From assembly GCF_003999975.1 (NCBI RefSeq), contig NZ_RJAC01000002.1:1-64000 (forward strand): 64,000 bases of DNA. The letters run 5' to 3'. Within the stretch, counting starts at the first letter, position 1. Each line of letters starts with the position of its first letter. Source of the DNA: Actinoplanes solisilvae. Its GTDB lineage: Bacteria > Actinomycetota > Actinomycetes > Mycobacteriales > Micromonosporaceae. Below are positions 25,906 through 34,504 of this stretch, piece after piece. The position numbers were made by a program, and so were the translations under genes. The notes below the pieces were generated by a model. It was not told the origin of the DNA. It saw only the letters and a list, made by a program, of their open reading frames with translations, and made no database searches.

Positions 25906-27324
25906 TCACTCCACCGCTGAATCTCCATGATGGAGCGGCGGGCCGCCGTGGGTCCACGGCGTGTCAGCGGGGTCAGGGAACGCCGCGCCCGGCCGGTAGG
26001 CCTCGCTGAGCGTCGTCAGCAGGAGCTGCTCGCCGATCGCGGGGACGCTGCCCGGCTCGGCGACGAGCTTGCGGCCCATCCCGCCGGAGAGCTCCAGCAC
26101 GACATCGGCGCCGGTCACGGTGGGGCTGACAGAGATGACCTTCGCTTTCTGGGCCGGTCGCGAGGGTGATGTGAGCGAGGCGCCGGGCTCGACCCGTACG
26201 GTCTCGGTCGTGGCCACCATGATCCGTGGACGCAGCACCGGGCGCTTGCCACTGTCGTCGATCCGATCCGCCTTGGCCAAGGTCACCACTCCGCCGAAGG
26301 CCGCTCCGGTCAGCCGGTGCTCGGCCATCACCAGCGGGTCGTCGAAGGCCCGCTGCACCGCGTAGCGCGCCGCCGCGTTCTCGAGCCGCTGGAGCCGGGC
26401 CGCCGCGGCCACGGCGCCGTCCCGGCGAGGCTGCGGTGTGCCGTCCTCGGTCAGGTGGGCGACGTAGGCGGAGTAGGCGTCGCGGTCGCTGTCCCAGCGC
26501 GACCCGACCCGTTCGCCGACCGGCAGGTCCCGCAGCAGCGCGATCGACCGCCACATCCGGTCCCACGTGGGCATCAGAAGGGCCCGAAGCTCCGGCACGA
26601 GCGCGGGCGACGCCGAGGCGATCAGTGGAGCCAGCACCTTGTTGTCGAACTCCGGGTCGGTGGCGGGCCCCGCGACCGGCCCCGTCTCGGCCGATCGGGC
26701 GGCGGCCGGGCCGTCGGTGATCCAGGCGAACAACGATCCGAAGTGGGCGTCCTCGGCCGCGCTCTGCCCGGTGACCCAGTGCAGCCCGAGCGCCTGCACC
26801 GCGTTGACCAGCAGTGCCGACCCGGGCACCTCGGCCGACGAGGCGAGGAAGGTGAGCCACTGGCCCAGCAGCGGAACCGCCGCAGGCACGGGATGGTCGC
26901 CGTCGGTGCGGCGGAACCGGGTCGACCGTCCGAGGAGCCGCAGGAAGTCGGCCCCGCCCGGGTTGGGCACCCACACCTGGGGCGCGTCGACGAACCGGTG
27001 CCGCACGTCGCGCCCACGGTCGACCGGCACCGCCTCGGTGGCGTCGGCGAACGAGTCGAGATAGGGAACGATCACCTCGGCGAGGCCGGCGAAGAACGCG
27101 AACCGCTCGTCGCGGTTGCGGGGCTGGTTCACCACCAGCAGCCGTGGTGCGGCCGGGTCGTCCCCGACGAGGGCGGCCAGCGGGGCGTTCGCCTCGCCGG
27201 CCATCGCGAGCGGGATGAGCACCAGCGGCTGGTCGTGCACGTGCAGGTGGCGCACGGTGGCGATGGGCTGGGCCCGCCCGGCGGCGAGCGCCTGCGCCCG
27301 GGCCAGCGCGACGAGCGTGCTCAC
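25906..27324 (-). CDS. unrecognised 472-residue protein of the nuclease operon
   Basis: I do not recognise this family. It is soluble, with an alpha/beta first half (RHLHVHDQPLVLIPLAM, PRLLVVNQPRNRDERFAFF), a helical middle (DPEFDNKVLAPLIASASP, MWRSIALLRDL) and a beta-rich C-terminal 130 residues (MVATTETVRVEPGASL, KAKVISVSPTVTGADVVLEL) that could be an OB- or SH3-like barrel of the kind inserted in helicases. No P-loop is seen. Its GTG start overlaps the stop of the nuclease gene (GTGA), showing translational coupling, so the two products probably work together. Confidence 0.75.
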   Translation of the reverse strand: MSTLVALARAQALAAGRAQPIATVRHLHVHDQPLVLIPLAMAGEANAPLAALVGDDPAAPRLLVVNQPRNRDERFAFFAGLAEVIVPYLDSFADATEAVPVDRGRDVRHRFVDAPQVWVPNPGGADFLRLLGRSTRFRRTDGDHPVPAAVPLLGQWLTFLASSAEVPGSALLVNAVQALGLHWVTGQSAAEDAHFGSLFAWITDGPAAARSAETGPVAGPATDPEFDNKVLAPLIASASPALVPELRALLMPTWDRMWRSIALLRDLPVGERVGSRWDSDRDAYSAYVAHLTEDGTPQPRRDGAVAAAARLQRLENAAARYAVQRAFDDPLVMAEHRLTGAAFGGVVTLAKADRIDDSGKRPVLRPRIMVATTETVRVEPGASLTSPSRPAQKAKVISVSPTVTGADVVLELSGGMGRKLVAEPGSVPAIGEQLLLTTLSEAYRPGAAFPDPADTPWTHGGPPLHHGDSAVE

Positions 27325-28352
27325 CGGCCGAGTGCCTCGTCCCGCAGCCGCTGGGCCGCGCGCAGCAGGGCGGCCGCCTCGGCCTGCTCGGGCCGCGGCG
27401 ACTGTGTGCCGGCGGCCAGGGCCAGCACCTCGTCGACGGTCTCGACGCCGCCCAGGGCCTCGCGCACGGGACGGCCGAGCACCTCGGTGCGTCCGGTCGC
27501 CTCGTGCCGGCAGTAGACCGACATCTCGCAGGTGGACAGGCACTCGGGCGCGTAGCGGGCGGTGAGCGTGTCGAGCGACGACAGCAGCGAGGGCACCGGC
27601 TGGGCGTCGTCGAACGAGACCTCGGCCGGCAGGGCCTCGATCAGCGACGACACCGAGGCCAGCCGGGAGAGCTGGCGGCGCAGCGTGGAGAGCTGTTTGC
27701 GCACGTCGATCACGACGGCGACCGGCTGCATCGAGAAGTTCTCGGGGCAGACCAGCACGACCTCGTGGCTGACCCGGTCGTCGCCGAGCAGCCGCCGCAG
27801 CGCGAGCACGTAGACCGCGGCCTGCACGGCGGCGGCCGACACGGCAGCCCCGTCGGCCTGGCCGTCGATGATCGCGAACGACTTGATCTCGACGACCTGC
27901 AGCTGGGTGCCGTTCTGGTAGGCGATCAGGTCGGGTTCGAGGAAGACCGTCTGACCGGCGACGTCGAGCGTGAGCAGCGGATGGTCGAGCAGCCCCTCGG
28001 CCCCGGCGGCGAGGACGGCCCGGGTGCGGGCGTTGCGGACGGTGAGAGTGTCGTCCTCGTCGGCGCCGAGGTCTTCGTAGCCGCCGACGTAGGCGCCCAG
28101 GGTCGTGCGCAGCAGCGCGCAGTCGTCCGCCTTGAGCATCGCCTCGAACGCGTTGCCCCGGGCCAGCGCGAACCGGGACTGCCCGAACGCGCCCGGGAAG
28201 CCGATCCGCTCGGCCAGTCGCACCTTGTCGACCCCGGCCGCGTCGAGCACCGCACGCCGGGTGCATCCGGGGTTCCCGGTGAGCGCGGCGACCGTACGCG
28301 CGTTGTGCCTTTTGCCGGGGGCGGAGCCACGGAGCCGGTCGGTCTGGCTCAC
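27321..28352 (-). CDS. Cas4-like PD-(D/E)XK nuclease with predicted 4Fe-4S cluster
   Basis: A 343-residue nuclease of the RecB/Cas4/AddB type. The core is LEPDLIAY followed by QLQVVEIKSF near 150-162 (D, then ExK) and a helix SAAAVQAAVYVLALRRLL with a conserved-type Gln. Cysteines are arranged as in Cas4 and AddB: one near the N-terminus (GNPGCTRR, about residue 30) and three near the C-terminus (CLSTCEMSVYC, about 275-285), enough to ligate a 4Fe-4S cluster. No helicase domain is attached. It overlaps both neighbours by four bases. No CRISPR array or cas gene is in the window, so a CRISPR role is not indicated. Confidence 0.82.
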   Translation of the reverse strand: MSQTDRLRGSAPGKRHNARTVAALTGNPGCTRRAVLDAAGVDKVRLAERIGFPGAFGQSRFALARGNAFEAMLKADDCALLRTTLGAYVGGYEDLGADEDDTLTVRNARTRAVLAAGAEGLLDHPLLTLDVAGQTVFLEPDLIAYQNGTQLQVVEIKSFAIIDGQADGAAVSAAAVQAAVYVLALRRLLGDDRVSHEVVLVCPENFSMQPVAVVIDVRKQLSTLRRQLSRLASVSSLIEALPAEVSFDDAQPVPSLLSSLDTLTARYAPECLSTCEMSVYCRHEATGRTEVLGRPVREALGGVETVDEVLALAAGTQSPRPEQAEAAALLRAAQRLRDEALGR

Positions 28353-28915
28353 TCGCCGTCCCTCTGGTGAGGCACGGTCGGCAGGCCGAAGACCTGCTGC
28401 GACTCGGGAAGGGCCCGGGCCCGCAGGATCGCGGCCGCTCGCACCGTCTCCTCCTCGGCCAGGGCGGTCACGAGGTCGGCTGAGGCGAGCCCGGCCCGCG
28501 CCGCGTCGGCCAGGTCAACCGCCTCGACCCCGTGCGGTACGCCGTCGGCCAGCGAGCGCAGCAGCAGATGAGCCGCCCGCCCCGCCCCCGGACGAATCGC
28601 CACGAACTCGGCGACGCGGATGACGGCCGCCAAAGCAGCGGCTCGCGCGCCCGCCGGGGTCACGATGCGCCGCTCGATCGGCCAGTCGGCCAGCGCGATC
28701 AAGCCCCGCGCCGGGGTCAGCGAGGCGGTCAGGGCCGCGCAGACGCCGGAGCCCGGATCGCGCAGCAGCCCGGCCAGCGTGGCCGCCGACAGATCGCCGT
28801 CGAACAGTGCGCTGTGCACGTCGACGACGAGGCGCGGCGATGCGGGCGCGCCGAGCAGCAGCAGCGCGTGGCGTGCCTGCTCAGCGCTGGTCGGTAGGGT
28901 GCTCAGACCGTTCAC
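28349..28915 (-). CDS. unrecognised 188-residue first protein of the nuclease operon
   Basis: A small, Ala/Leu-rich, mostly helical soluble protein with no recognisable domain. It starts VNGLSTLPTSAEQARHALLLLG. A region SPRLVVDVHSALFDGDLSAATLAGLLRD could be a short alpha/beta element, and the C-terminus is acidic-helical (ADLVTALAEEETVRAAAIL). The GTG at 28915 has GGGAG upstream and is preferred over an in-frame start at 29008. Its stop overlaps the nuclease start (ATGA). It may be a subunit or regulator of the nuclease; this is inference from coupling. Confidence 0.7.
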   Translation of the reverse strand: MNGLSTLPTSAEQARHALLLLGAPASPRLVVDVHSALFDGDLSAATLAGLLRDPGSGVCAALTASLTPARGLIALADWPIERRIVTPAGARAAALAAVIRVAEFVAIRPGAGRAAHLLLRSLADGVPHGVEAVDLADAARAGLASADLVTALAEEETVRAAAILRARALPESQQVFGLPTVPHQRDGE

Positions 28916-29058
28916 CGGGCCGCTCTCCCTGGGGGTAGGAGGGTCGCGATCGACTCTAGATCTTCTTACACCAGCTCGGCAATGTGGGGACGAGTCATCA
29001 GCTTTCACTCCCGATGACTATTAACCCTCGCATATCGGACGCCCGGCTTGGCGCGCGC

Positions 29059-29064
29059 TACGTT
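29059..29064 (+). promoter_or_regulatory. leaderless-type -10 element for the DUF427 gene
   Basis: TACGTT, six bases before the ATG at 29071. No Shine-Dalgarno sequence is present. Confidence 0.5.
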
Positions 29065-29070
29065 CGTACT

Positions 29071-29355
29071 ATGCCGAAGGCCATCTGGAACGACGAAGTC
29101 ATCGCCGAGAGCGACGACACCGTGATCGTCGAGGGAAGGCACTATTTCCCGCGCGAGTCGCTGCGCGAGGACGTGCTGGTCCCCTCCGACACCCACACCG
29201 TCTGCCCCTGGAAGGGCAAGGCGTCGTATTACAGCCTGTCCGCGAACGGGCACACGACGCCCGACGCCATCTGGTTCTATCCCGATCCGAAGCCCGACGC
29301 CAAGGTGGTGCGCGACCGCGTCGCCTTCTGGAAGGACGTCCGCGTCGAAGCGTGA
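29071..29355 (+). CDS. DUF427 domain protein
   Basis: A 94-residue protein matching the compact beta-rich DUF427 family: AIWNDEVIAESDDTVIVEG near the start, the motif YFPRESL, then CPWKGKASYYSL and a C-terminal VAFWKDVRVE. Such proteins are widespread in actinobacteria; the fold is a small barrel and no activity is established. The start at 29071 is supported by the -10 element six bases before it; an earlier in-frame start would add residues unlike the family. Confidence 0.9.
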   Translation: MPKAIWNDEVIAESDDTVIVEGRHYFPRESLREDVLVPSDTHTVCPWKGKASYYSLSANGHTTPDAIWFYPDPKPDAKVVRDRVAFWKDVRVEA

Positions 29356-29378
29356 CCCCGGCCGAGTGACGGGCCCGC

Positions 29379-29777
29379 TCACGCGATGCGCGGGTGGGCC
29401 TCCTCGATCGAGGTCACCTCGAGATAGTCGAGCATGTCGCGCTGCTCCTCCACGTCGAGCGCGCCGAAGGCCTCGTAGGCCGACGCCCGCGAGTGCTCGG
29501 TCTCGGCCGCGAGCAGCGCGATGATCCCCGACCAGGCCAGCGACACCCGGTCGAACAGACGCGCGCGCCGCAGCGAGGTCAGCCGGCTCAGCATCGCCAC
29601 CTTGGTCGCCGCGTCGTCGTCGAGCGCGATCCGGTCGGAGAGTTCGAAGAGCGCCTTGCCCCGGTACGGGTGCTCGGCCTCGACCATGCGGGCCAGCTCG
29701 GCGTTCGACATCTGCTCGACCGCGGGGGCGGGGCCCCGCTGCGGAAGCTTGGGAAGCTCAGCGGGCACGGCTGTCAC
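29379..29777 (-). CDS. hypothetical helical protein downstream of YbaB
   Basis: A 132-residue soluble helical protein. It has a Pro-rich N-terminus (AELPKLPQRGPAP), then NAELARMVEAEHPYRGKALFELSDRIALDDDAATKVAMLSRL, which reads like a HEAT-type or bundle helix pair. GTG at 29777 is the likely start, overlapping the end of the YbaB-like gene by 20 bases, so the pair is a coupled operon. A role with the nucleoid protein is inferred from this coupling only. Confidence 0.7.
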   Translation of the reverse strand: MTAVPAELPKLPQRGPAPAVEQMSNAELARMVEAEHPYRGKALFELSDRIALDDDAATKVAMLSRLTSLRRARLFDRVSLAWSGIIALLAAETEHSRASAYEAFGALDVEEQRDMLDYLEVTSIEEAHPRIA

Positions 29778-30180
29778 GCCCGCTCTCGAAGCCGTTGCCG
29801 GGCGCCTGATGGGGCAGCGTCGGCGTGTTGCGGAAGCTCGGGAAGGGCGGCGCCGACGGCATCACCGGCGCGGGCGCCTCCTCGGGGCCCAAGAATCGTT
29901 CGTTGTAGCTGTTCAGCACGGCCCGCCCGTCCGCGGTGTCGGCGCCGACCGTCTCGTCGACGGCCTCGGCCACCCGCTCGGCCAGCGCGGCCTGGGCCTG
30001 GCGCATGGTCCGCAGAATGTCGGCCGAGAGCGTCGCCCCGGTGAGCCGCTGCACCCGGTCGTCGAGCTGTAGCCCGGTCACCGCGCCGGAGCTGCCCACT
30101 GTCACCGTGACTACGCCGTCCTCGTCGGTCGCGGACGCGCTCAGCGTCGCGAGCCGGTCCTCGAGATTTCCACCCGGCAC
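29758..30180 (-). CDS. YbaB/EbfC-family nucleoid-associated protein
   Basis: A 140-residue protein with the YbaB/EbfC pattern: a strand pair EDGVVTVTVGSSGAVTGLQLDDRV followed by a long helix (LSADILRTMRQAQAALAERVAEAV). The family binds DNA as a tweezer-like dimer. The C-terminal 50 residues are Pro-rich and probably disordered (PAPVMPSAPPFPSF). The GTG start at 30180 has GGAGG eight bases upstream. It differs from the housekeeping YbaB next to recR, which is not present here. Confidence 0.82.
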   Translation of the reverse strand: MPGGNLEDRLATLSASATDEDGVVTVTVGSSGAVTGLQLDDRVQRLTGATLSADILRTMRQAQAALAERVAEAVDETVGADTADGRAVLNSYNERFLGPEEAPAPVMPSAPPFPSFRNTPTLPHQAPGNGFESGRDSRAR

Positions 30181-30346
30181 TGCTTTGTCCTCCGTTGCCG
30201 ACTTTTGTGCTGTTGGCGTCCTATGAGATCACGGTCGGCGTCCGGCCCGCCGCACACCCCGTCGCCCGCACCAGCCGGTCACCCGACTTGACGACCACCG
30301 TAACCCGCACGCAACACATCGACCGTGCACGACGTAATTCAAGGAT

Positions 30347-32764
30347 TCACAGGGGAGGAAGGTCGAGATCGGTCTCGAGCCGGTCACCCAGGGCCACCCT
30401 CGCCAGCACTGGGTGGCCTTCCCCGTACGCCTTCGTGAGCGCCGCCGAGACCTGGTGGCGTGCCTCCTCGTCGCCGCCGTCGAGCACCGCGTTCCAGGCA
30501 CAGGCCAGCGTGTCGGGGTGTTCGGCGCCCCGGATCAGGCGCGAGCGCTGCCACGTGTCGGCCGCGAGCTGCTGGGCCTGCTGCCGTTCGCCCAGCCCGA
30601 ACAGGTCACCGGCGTAGCCGTTCGCGCAGCTCATCGTGAACGGGTGGTCGGGGCCGACACTGCGCCGCAGACCGCTGAGCGCCTCCTCGTCGATGCGGCG
30701 GGCCTCGTCGTGGCGGCCCGTCGCCCGCACCACGCCGGCCAGCACGGCTGTGGCGGCCAACGTGAAGGGATGGTCGTCGCCGAGCACCGAGTGGTAGCGG
30801 ATCACGGCCCGTTCGAGCAGCTCGTGGGCCCGCTCGAAGTCCTCGGCCTCGCGTACGGCGTTGGCCAGTGACACAACCGCGGCGAGCGTCTCGACGTGCA
30901 GCTCGCCGAAGCGGCGCCGGGTGAGCTCGACGACCGTCTCGGCCATCGGCACCGCGGCCGGACGGCCCCGGCGGCGGGCCGCCATCGCGGCGAACCGGGC
31001 CGCCCAGAGCGCGAACGGGTGGTCGTCGCCGACCGTGCCCGGCCGAACGAAGGCCATTTCGGCGGCGGCCGGGTAGTCGCCCAGTCCGAACAGGTCGAAC
31101 GCGAGCTCGGCGCGGGACGACAGGATCTCGGGATGGCCGTCGGCCAGGATCGCCTGGCGGTGCCGCAGGGTCTGCTCGTCGAGCGTGCGGGCGCCCCGGA
31201 AGTCGCCGAGCAGCCGCAGGTCGGCCGCGAGATTGTTGGCGCAGCGCAGCGCGGTCGGGAAGCTCTCGCCGAACAACCGTCGGTAGCGCACCAGGTTGTC
31301 GGCGTCGAGCTGGCGGGCCTGGCCGAAGTGGCCGCGGATGCGCAGGTCGGCGCCGACGCCGTTGGCGGTGGCCAGGGTGGTCTCGTGGTCGGCGCCGAGC
31401 ACCGCGCGCTGGGCTCGCAGGGTCTGGGCGTTGAGGGCGCGTGCCTCGGCCGTACGCCCGACCGCCCGCAGCGCGTTGGCCAGGTGGAACGATGCGAGCA
31501 GGGTCTGCGTGTCGGTCTCACCGAGTGACTCGGTCCACCGGGTCATCGCGGCCGCGGCCAGGTCGCGGCTGGAGTCGTAGTCGCCGCGGGCGAAGTGGTA
31601 GCGCACGCAGTTGATGACGAGCTGGCGGATCTCCTCGGCACCGGCGCCCAGCACGTCGGAGTGGATCAGGTGCGGGGTCAGCTCGGCGTAGCGGGAGCGG
31701 GTCGCCGGGTCGTCCGGGTCGCCGGGGTCGGCCGCGGCCAGCATGGCCCGCACCGTGCCGAGCAGCGCGGCGTGCCGCTCGGAGCTCAGCTCCTGACCGA
31801 GCATGCCGCGCACCAGCGGATGCACCAGCAGGTGCTCGCCGGGCGGGTCGAGCTCGGCCAGGCCGTACCGTCCGATCAGGCGTAACGCGGCCTTGAGCCG
31901 CCGTTCGATGCGGACGGTCGGGGCCAGCTCGGGTGGCACCAGGGTGCGCGCGCCCCAGAGCAGCCGCCACGAGACGGGCGCGCTGCCCAGGAAGGCGCAG
32001 AACTCGAGCAGCTCGAACGCGGCCGGCGAGACAGTCCGTAGCTCGGTGGCGGCCAGGCCCCAGGCGACCCGCACGGGCGTGGGAAAAGCCAGCTCCTCGG
32101 CCCGGGCTTCGTATCGGGCCAGATAGTCGTCGACTGAGCGGCCCGTGGCGGCCCGCACGGCGGCGGCCAGGTCGAGGGCCATCGGCACGTCGGCGAGCCG
32201 CTCGGCCAGGCGTTCGGCGTCGGCCACGGGCAGCTCGGGCGCCCGGCGGCGCAACAGGTCGACGCTGTCGGCCCGGTCGTAGACGCCGATCGGCATGGCC
32301 TGGGCGACCTCGCCCGACCAGCGCGGGTTGCGGCTGGTGACGAGCACGTGGCCGGCGCCGCTGGGCAGGTAGGGCTTGATGTCCTCGGGGCGGTTCGCGT
32401 CTTCGAAGACGACCAGCCAGTTGCGGAACGGCTCGCCCCGGCTGAGCGTGTCGCGAACCGCGGCGAGCGTACGGTTGATGTCGCCCGACTCGGGCAGGCC
32501 GAGCCGATGGGCCAGGCCGATCAGCGCCGAGCGGGTGCCGGCGGCCTGCTCGGCGGGAATCCACCAGACCAGGTCGTAGGTCTCGGCGTAGCGGTAGGCG
32601 TATTCGACGGCGAGCTGGGTGCGGCCGGTGCCGCCGAGTGGATGCTCGTCGCTCGGCAGCAGCACCACCGGGCCCATGCCCAGGCTGGTGCGAAGCTGGG
32701 CGAGAAGATCCTCACGTCCCACGAAACGGGTATTACGCGGCGGCAGACCGCCCAGGACCGGCAC
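30347..32764 (-). CDS. fxsT: FxSxx-COOH-system-type NTPase/TPR protein
   Basis: An 805-residue NB-ARC-like NTPase followed by about ten TPRs. The N-terminus LPPRNTRFVGREDLLAQLR is typical of actinobacterial FxsT proteins. The P-loop reads GGTGRTQ at 44-50, with Arg48 in place of the usual Lys, and the Walker-B-like strand is WLVVFEDANR. TPR motifs from about 430 repeat the pattern LGxDHPxTLxxxxxLA. In complete loci FxsT sits with an FxSxx-COOH peptide and a radical-SAM partner; neither is visible nearby, so this copy is an orphan. The GTG at 32764 has GAGGAG upstream. Confidence 0.8.
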   Translation of the reverse strand: MPVLGGLPPRNTRFVGREDLLAQLRTSLGMGPVVLLPSDEHPLGGTGRTQLAVEYAYRYAETYDLVWWIPAEQAAGTRSALIGLAHRLGLPESGDINRTLAAVRDTLSRGEPFRNWLVVFEDANRPEDIKPYLPSGAGHVLVTSRNPRWSGEVAQAMPIGVYDRADSVDLLRRRAPELPVADAERLAERLADVPMALDLAAAVRAATGRSVDDYLARYEARAEELAFPTPVRVAWGLAATELRTVSPAAFELLEFCAFLGSAPVSWRLLWGARTLVPPELAPTVRIERRLKAALRLIGRYGLAELDPPGEHLLVHPLVRGMLGQELSSERHAALLGTVRAMLAAADPGDPDDPATRSRYAELTPHLIHSDVLGAGAEEIRQLVINCVRYHFARGDYDSSRDLAAAAMTRWTESLGETDTQTLLASFHLANALRAVGRTAEARALNAQTLRAQRAVLGADHETTLATANGVGADLRIRGHFGQARQLDADNLVRYRRLFGESFPTALRCANNLAADLRLLGDFRGARTLDEQTLRHRQAILADGHPEILSSRAELAFDLFGLGDYPAAAEMAFVRPGTVGDDHPFALWAARFAAMAARRRGRPAAVPMAETVVELTRRRFGELHVETLAAVVSLANAVREAEDFERAHELLERAVIRYHSVLGDDHPFTLAATAVLAGVVRATGRHDEARRIDEEALSGLRRSVGPDHPFTMSCANGYAGDLFGLGERQQAQQLAADTWQRSRLIRGAEHPDTLACAWNAVLDGGDEEARHQVSAALTKAYGEGHPVLARVALGDRLETDLDLPPL

Positions 32765-32837
32765 GCCACGCTCCTCACGTGTTTGATGATGCCGATTACC
32801 GTACGTGGAATCATCGCCACAGTGGAAGAAGGCGGCC

Positions 32838-33155
32838 TTGTCTGACGAGTTCGTGACGAGCGTCGACCGTGACGGCTCCCTGGTGACCGTCCGGTTGCGC
32901 GGCGAGGTCGACGTGCTCACTGTCGACCGGGTGCGGGGCGCGCTGGCCGAGGCGTTGCAGGCCCAGCCGCACGAGATCGTCGTCGACCTCTCCGGGCTCG
33001 TCTTCATCGACTCGACCGGGCTGGGCGCGCTGATCTTCGGGTTTCAGCGCGCCCGCGACACCGGCGTCCGGTTCCGGCTGGCCAAGGCCTCCCCCGCGGT
33101 GCGTCAGGTGCTGCAGTTGAGCGGCGTGCTCGAGGTCGTGGAACTCACGCCTTGA
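32838..33155 (+). CDS. STAS-domain anti-anti-sigma factor
   Basis: A 105-residue SpoIIAA/RsbV-like protein. The STAS signature is VVDLSGLVFIDSTGLGALI, with the phosphorylatable Ser59 in IDSTG. In this family the unphosphorylated form sequesters an anti-sigma kinase, and a PP2C such as the one at 23257..25002 reactivates it; no anti-sigma kinase lies nearby. The TTG at 32838 is favoured by GAAGGCGG a few bases upstream; a GTG at 32805 would add 11 residues. It ends overlapping the convergent MFS gene by 11 bases. Confidence 0.88.
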   Translation: MSDEFVTSVDRDGSLVTVRLRGEVDVLTVDRVRGALAEALQAQPHEIVVDLSGLVFIDSTGLGALIFGFQRARDTGVRFRLAKASPAVRQVLQLSGVLEVVELTP

Positions 33156-34434
33156 CCGGCGCGACGGCCAGGCCGATGCCCGGGGCGATCGGCTTGATCC
33201 GCTTGCCCGCGAAGAGCATCAGGCTCAGCAGGCTGGCCAAGATCGCGAGCGCGCCCGCGCCGTACCAGGCCCAGGTGTAGCTGCCGAGCTGGTCGCGGAC
33301 CAGGCCCGCTGCGGTGGCGGCGATCGCGGCGCCGATCTGGTGCGAGGCGAAGACCCAGCCGAAGACGACCGCGCCCCTCTCGCCGAAGTGTTCCCGGCAG
33401 AGCGCGACCGTGGGCGGCACCGTCGCGACCCAGTCGAGGCCGTAGAAGAGGATGAACAGCAGCATGCTCGGGTGCGTGGTGGCGGCGAAGAGCGAGGGCA
33501 GCACCAGCAGCGAAAGCCCCCGCAGGAAGTAGTAGCCGCCGAGCAGGATGCGGCTGTCGACCCGGTCGGTCAGCCAGCCCGAGGCGATCGTGCCGGCGAT
33601 GTCGAACACGCCGACCAGCGCGAGCAGGCTCGCCGCGGTGGTCTGGCCCATGCCGTGGTCGTGGGCGGCCGGGATGAAGTGGGTGCCGACCAGCCCGTTC
33701 GTGGTCGCGCCGCAGATCGCGAACCCGCCCGCCAGCAGCCAGAAGGCCCGGGTGCGGGCGGCTTCCCGCAGCGCGCCGAAGGCCACGCGGACGGCGCCCT
33801 GCGGCGCGATCGGCTTGGGCTCCTCGTACTCGCCGCCGAACGCGCCGACGCCGAGTTCGGACGGGTGGTCGCGCAGCCGCCACAGCACCAGCGGCACGAC
33901 CAGCAGGGCCGCCCCGGTGACGGTGAGCGCCGCCGTACGCCAGCCGGAGTGCTGGGTGAGCTGGGCCAGGACCGGCAGGAAGACCAGGTTGCCGGCCGCG
34001 CCGCCGGCCGTCAGCACGCCGGTCACCAGGCCGCGCTGCTTGACAAACCAGCGGCCGGTGATGGTGGCGACGAAGCCGAGCGCCATCGAGCCGGTGCCGA
34101 CGCCGACGAGCACGCCCCAGAGCAGCACGAGCTGCCAGCTCGCCTGCATGAAGACGGTCAGGCCGGAGCCGGACGCGACCAGCAGCAGGGCCACGGTGAC
34201 CACACGGCGGATGCCGAACCGTTGCATCAGGGCGGCCGCGAACGGCGCGGTCAGACCATAGAGGAGCAGGTTGACCGAGACGGCCGACGAGATCGTGCCG
34301 AGCGACCAGCCGAACTCGTTGTGCAGCGGGTCGAGCATGACGGACGGTGTGGCGCGGAACCCGGCCGCGCCGACCAGCGCGACGAACGCGACGACGGCCA
34401 CCAGCCAGGCGGGATGGATGCGGGACTTGGTCAC
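33145..34434 (-). CDS. MFS transporter (oxalate/formate antiporter-like)
   Basis: A 429-residue protein with about twelve hydrophobic helices and the two-fold MFS layout. It shows the GWSLGTISSAVSVNLLLYGL pattern in helix 2, the loop RFGIRRVVTVALLL (motif A-like), GRWFVKQRGLVTGVLTAGGA in helix 5 and GWLTDRVDSR at the half repeat. This set resembles OFA/monocarboxylate-type carriers. The GTG at 34434 begins the chain right before the first helix. It is divergent from the GlxA-like regulator, which may control it. The substrate is unknown. Confidence 0.88.
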   Translation of the reverse strand: MTKSRIHPAWLVAVVAFVALVGAAGFRATPSVMLDPLHNEFGWSLGTISSAVSVNLLLYGLTAPFAAALMQRFGIRRVVTVALLLVASGSGLTVFMQASWQLVLLWGVLVGVGTGSMALGFVATITGRWFVKQRGLVTGVLTAGGAAGNLVFLPVLAQLTQHSGWRTAALTVTGAALLVVPLVLWRLRDHPSELGVGAFGGEYEEPKPIAPQGAVRVAFGALREAARTRAFWLLAGGFAICGATTNGLVGTHFIPAAHDHGMGQTTAASLLALVGVFDIAGTIASGWLTDRVDSRILLGGYYFLRGLSLLVLPSLFAATTHPSMLLFILFYGLDWVATVPPTVALCREHFGERGAVVFGWVFASHQIGAAIAATAAGLVRDQLGSYTWAWYGAGALAILASLLSLMLFAGKRIKPIAPGIGLAVAPVKA

Positions 34435-34504
34435 GAAGAGATTCTGCGAACATTTACCGGCCTGAACGAGTGGCCGGAAGGCCATCATGCGCAAGAATCG
34501 GGCC

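Noticed and set aside
27325..28266. Upstream extension of the 472-residue gene's frame
   Set aside because: It is out of frame with, and overlaps fully, the nuclease gene, whose motifs are unmistakable; the GTG at 27324 in a GTGA overlap is the natural start.
27321..28352. True CRISPR Cas4
   Set aside because: The nuclease and Cys layout fit, but no cas1, cas2 or repeat-spacer array exists in the window; the neighbours are unrelated.
29356..29378. Terminator between the DUF427 gene and the convergent gene
   Set aside because: The 23-base gap has no stem with T-tract.
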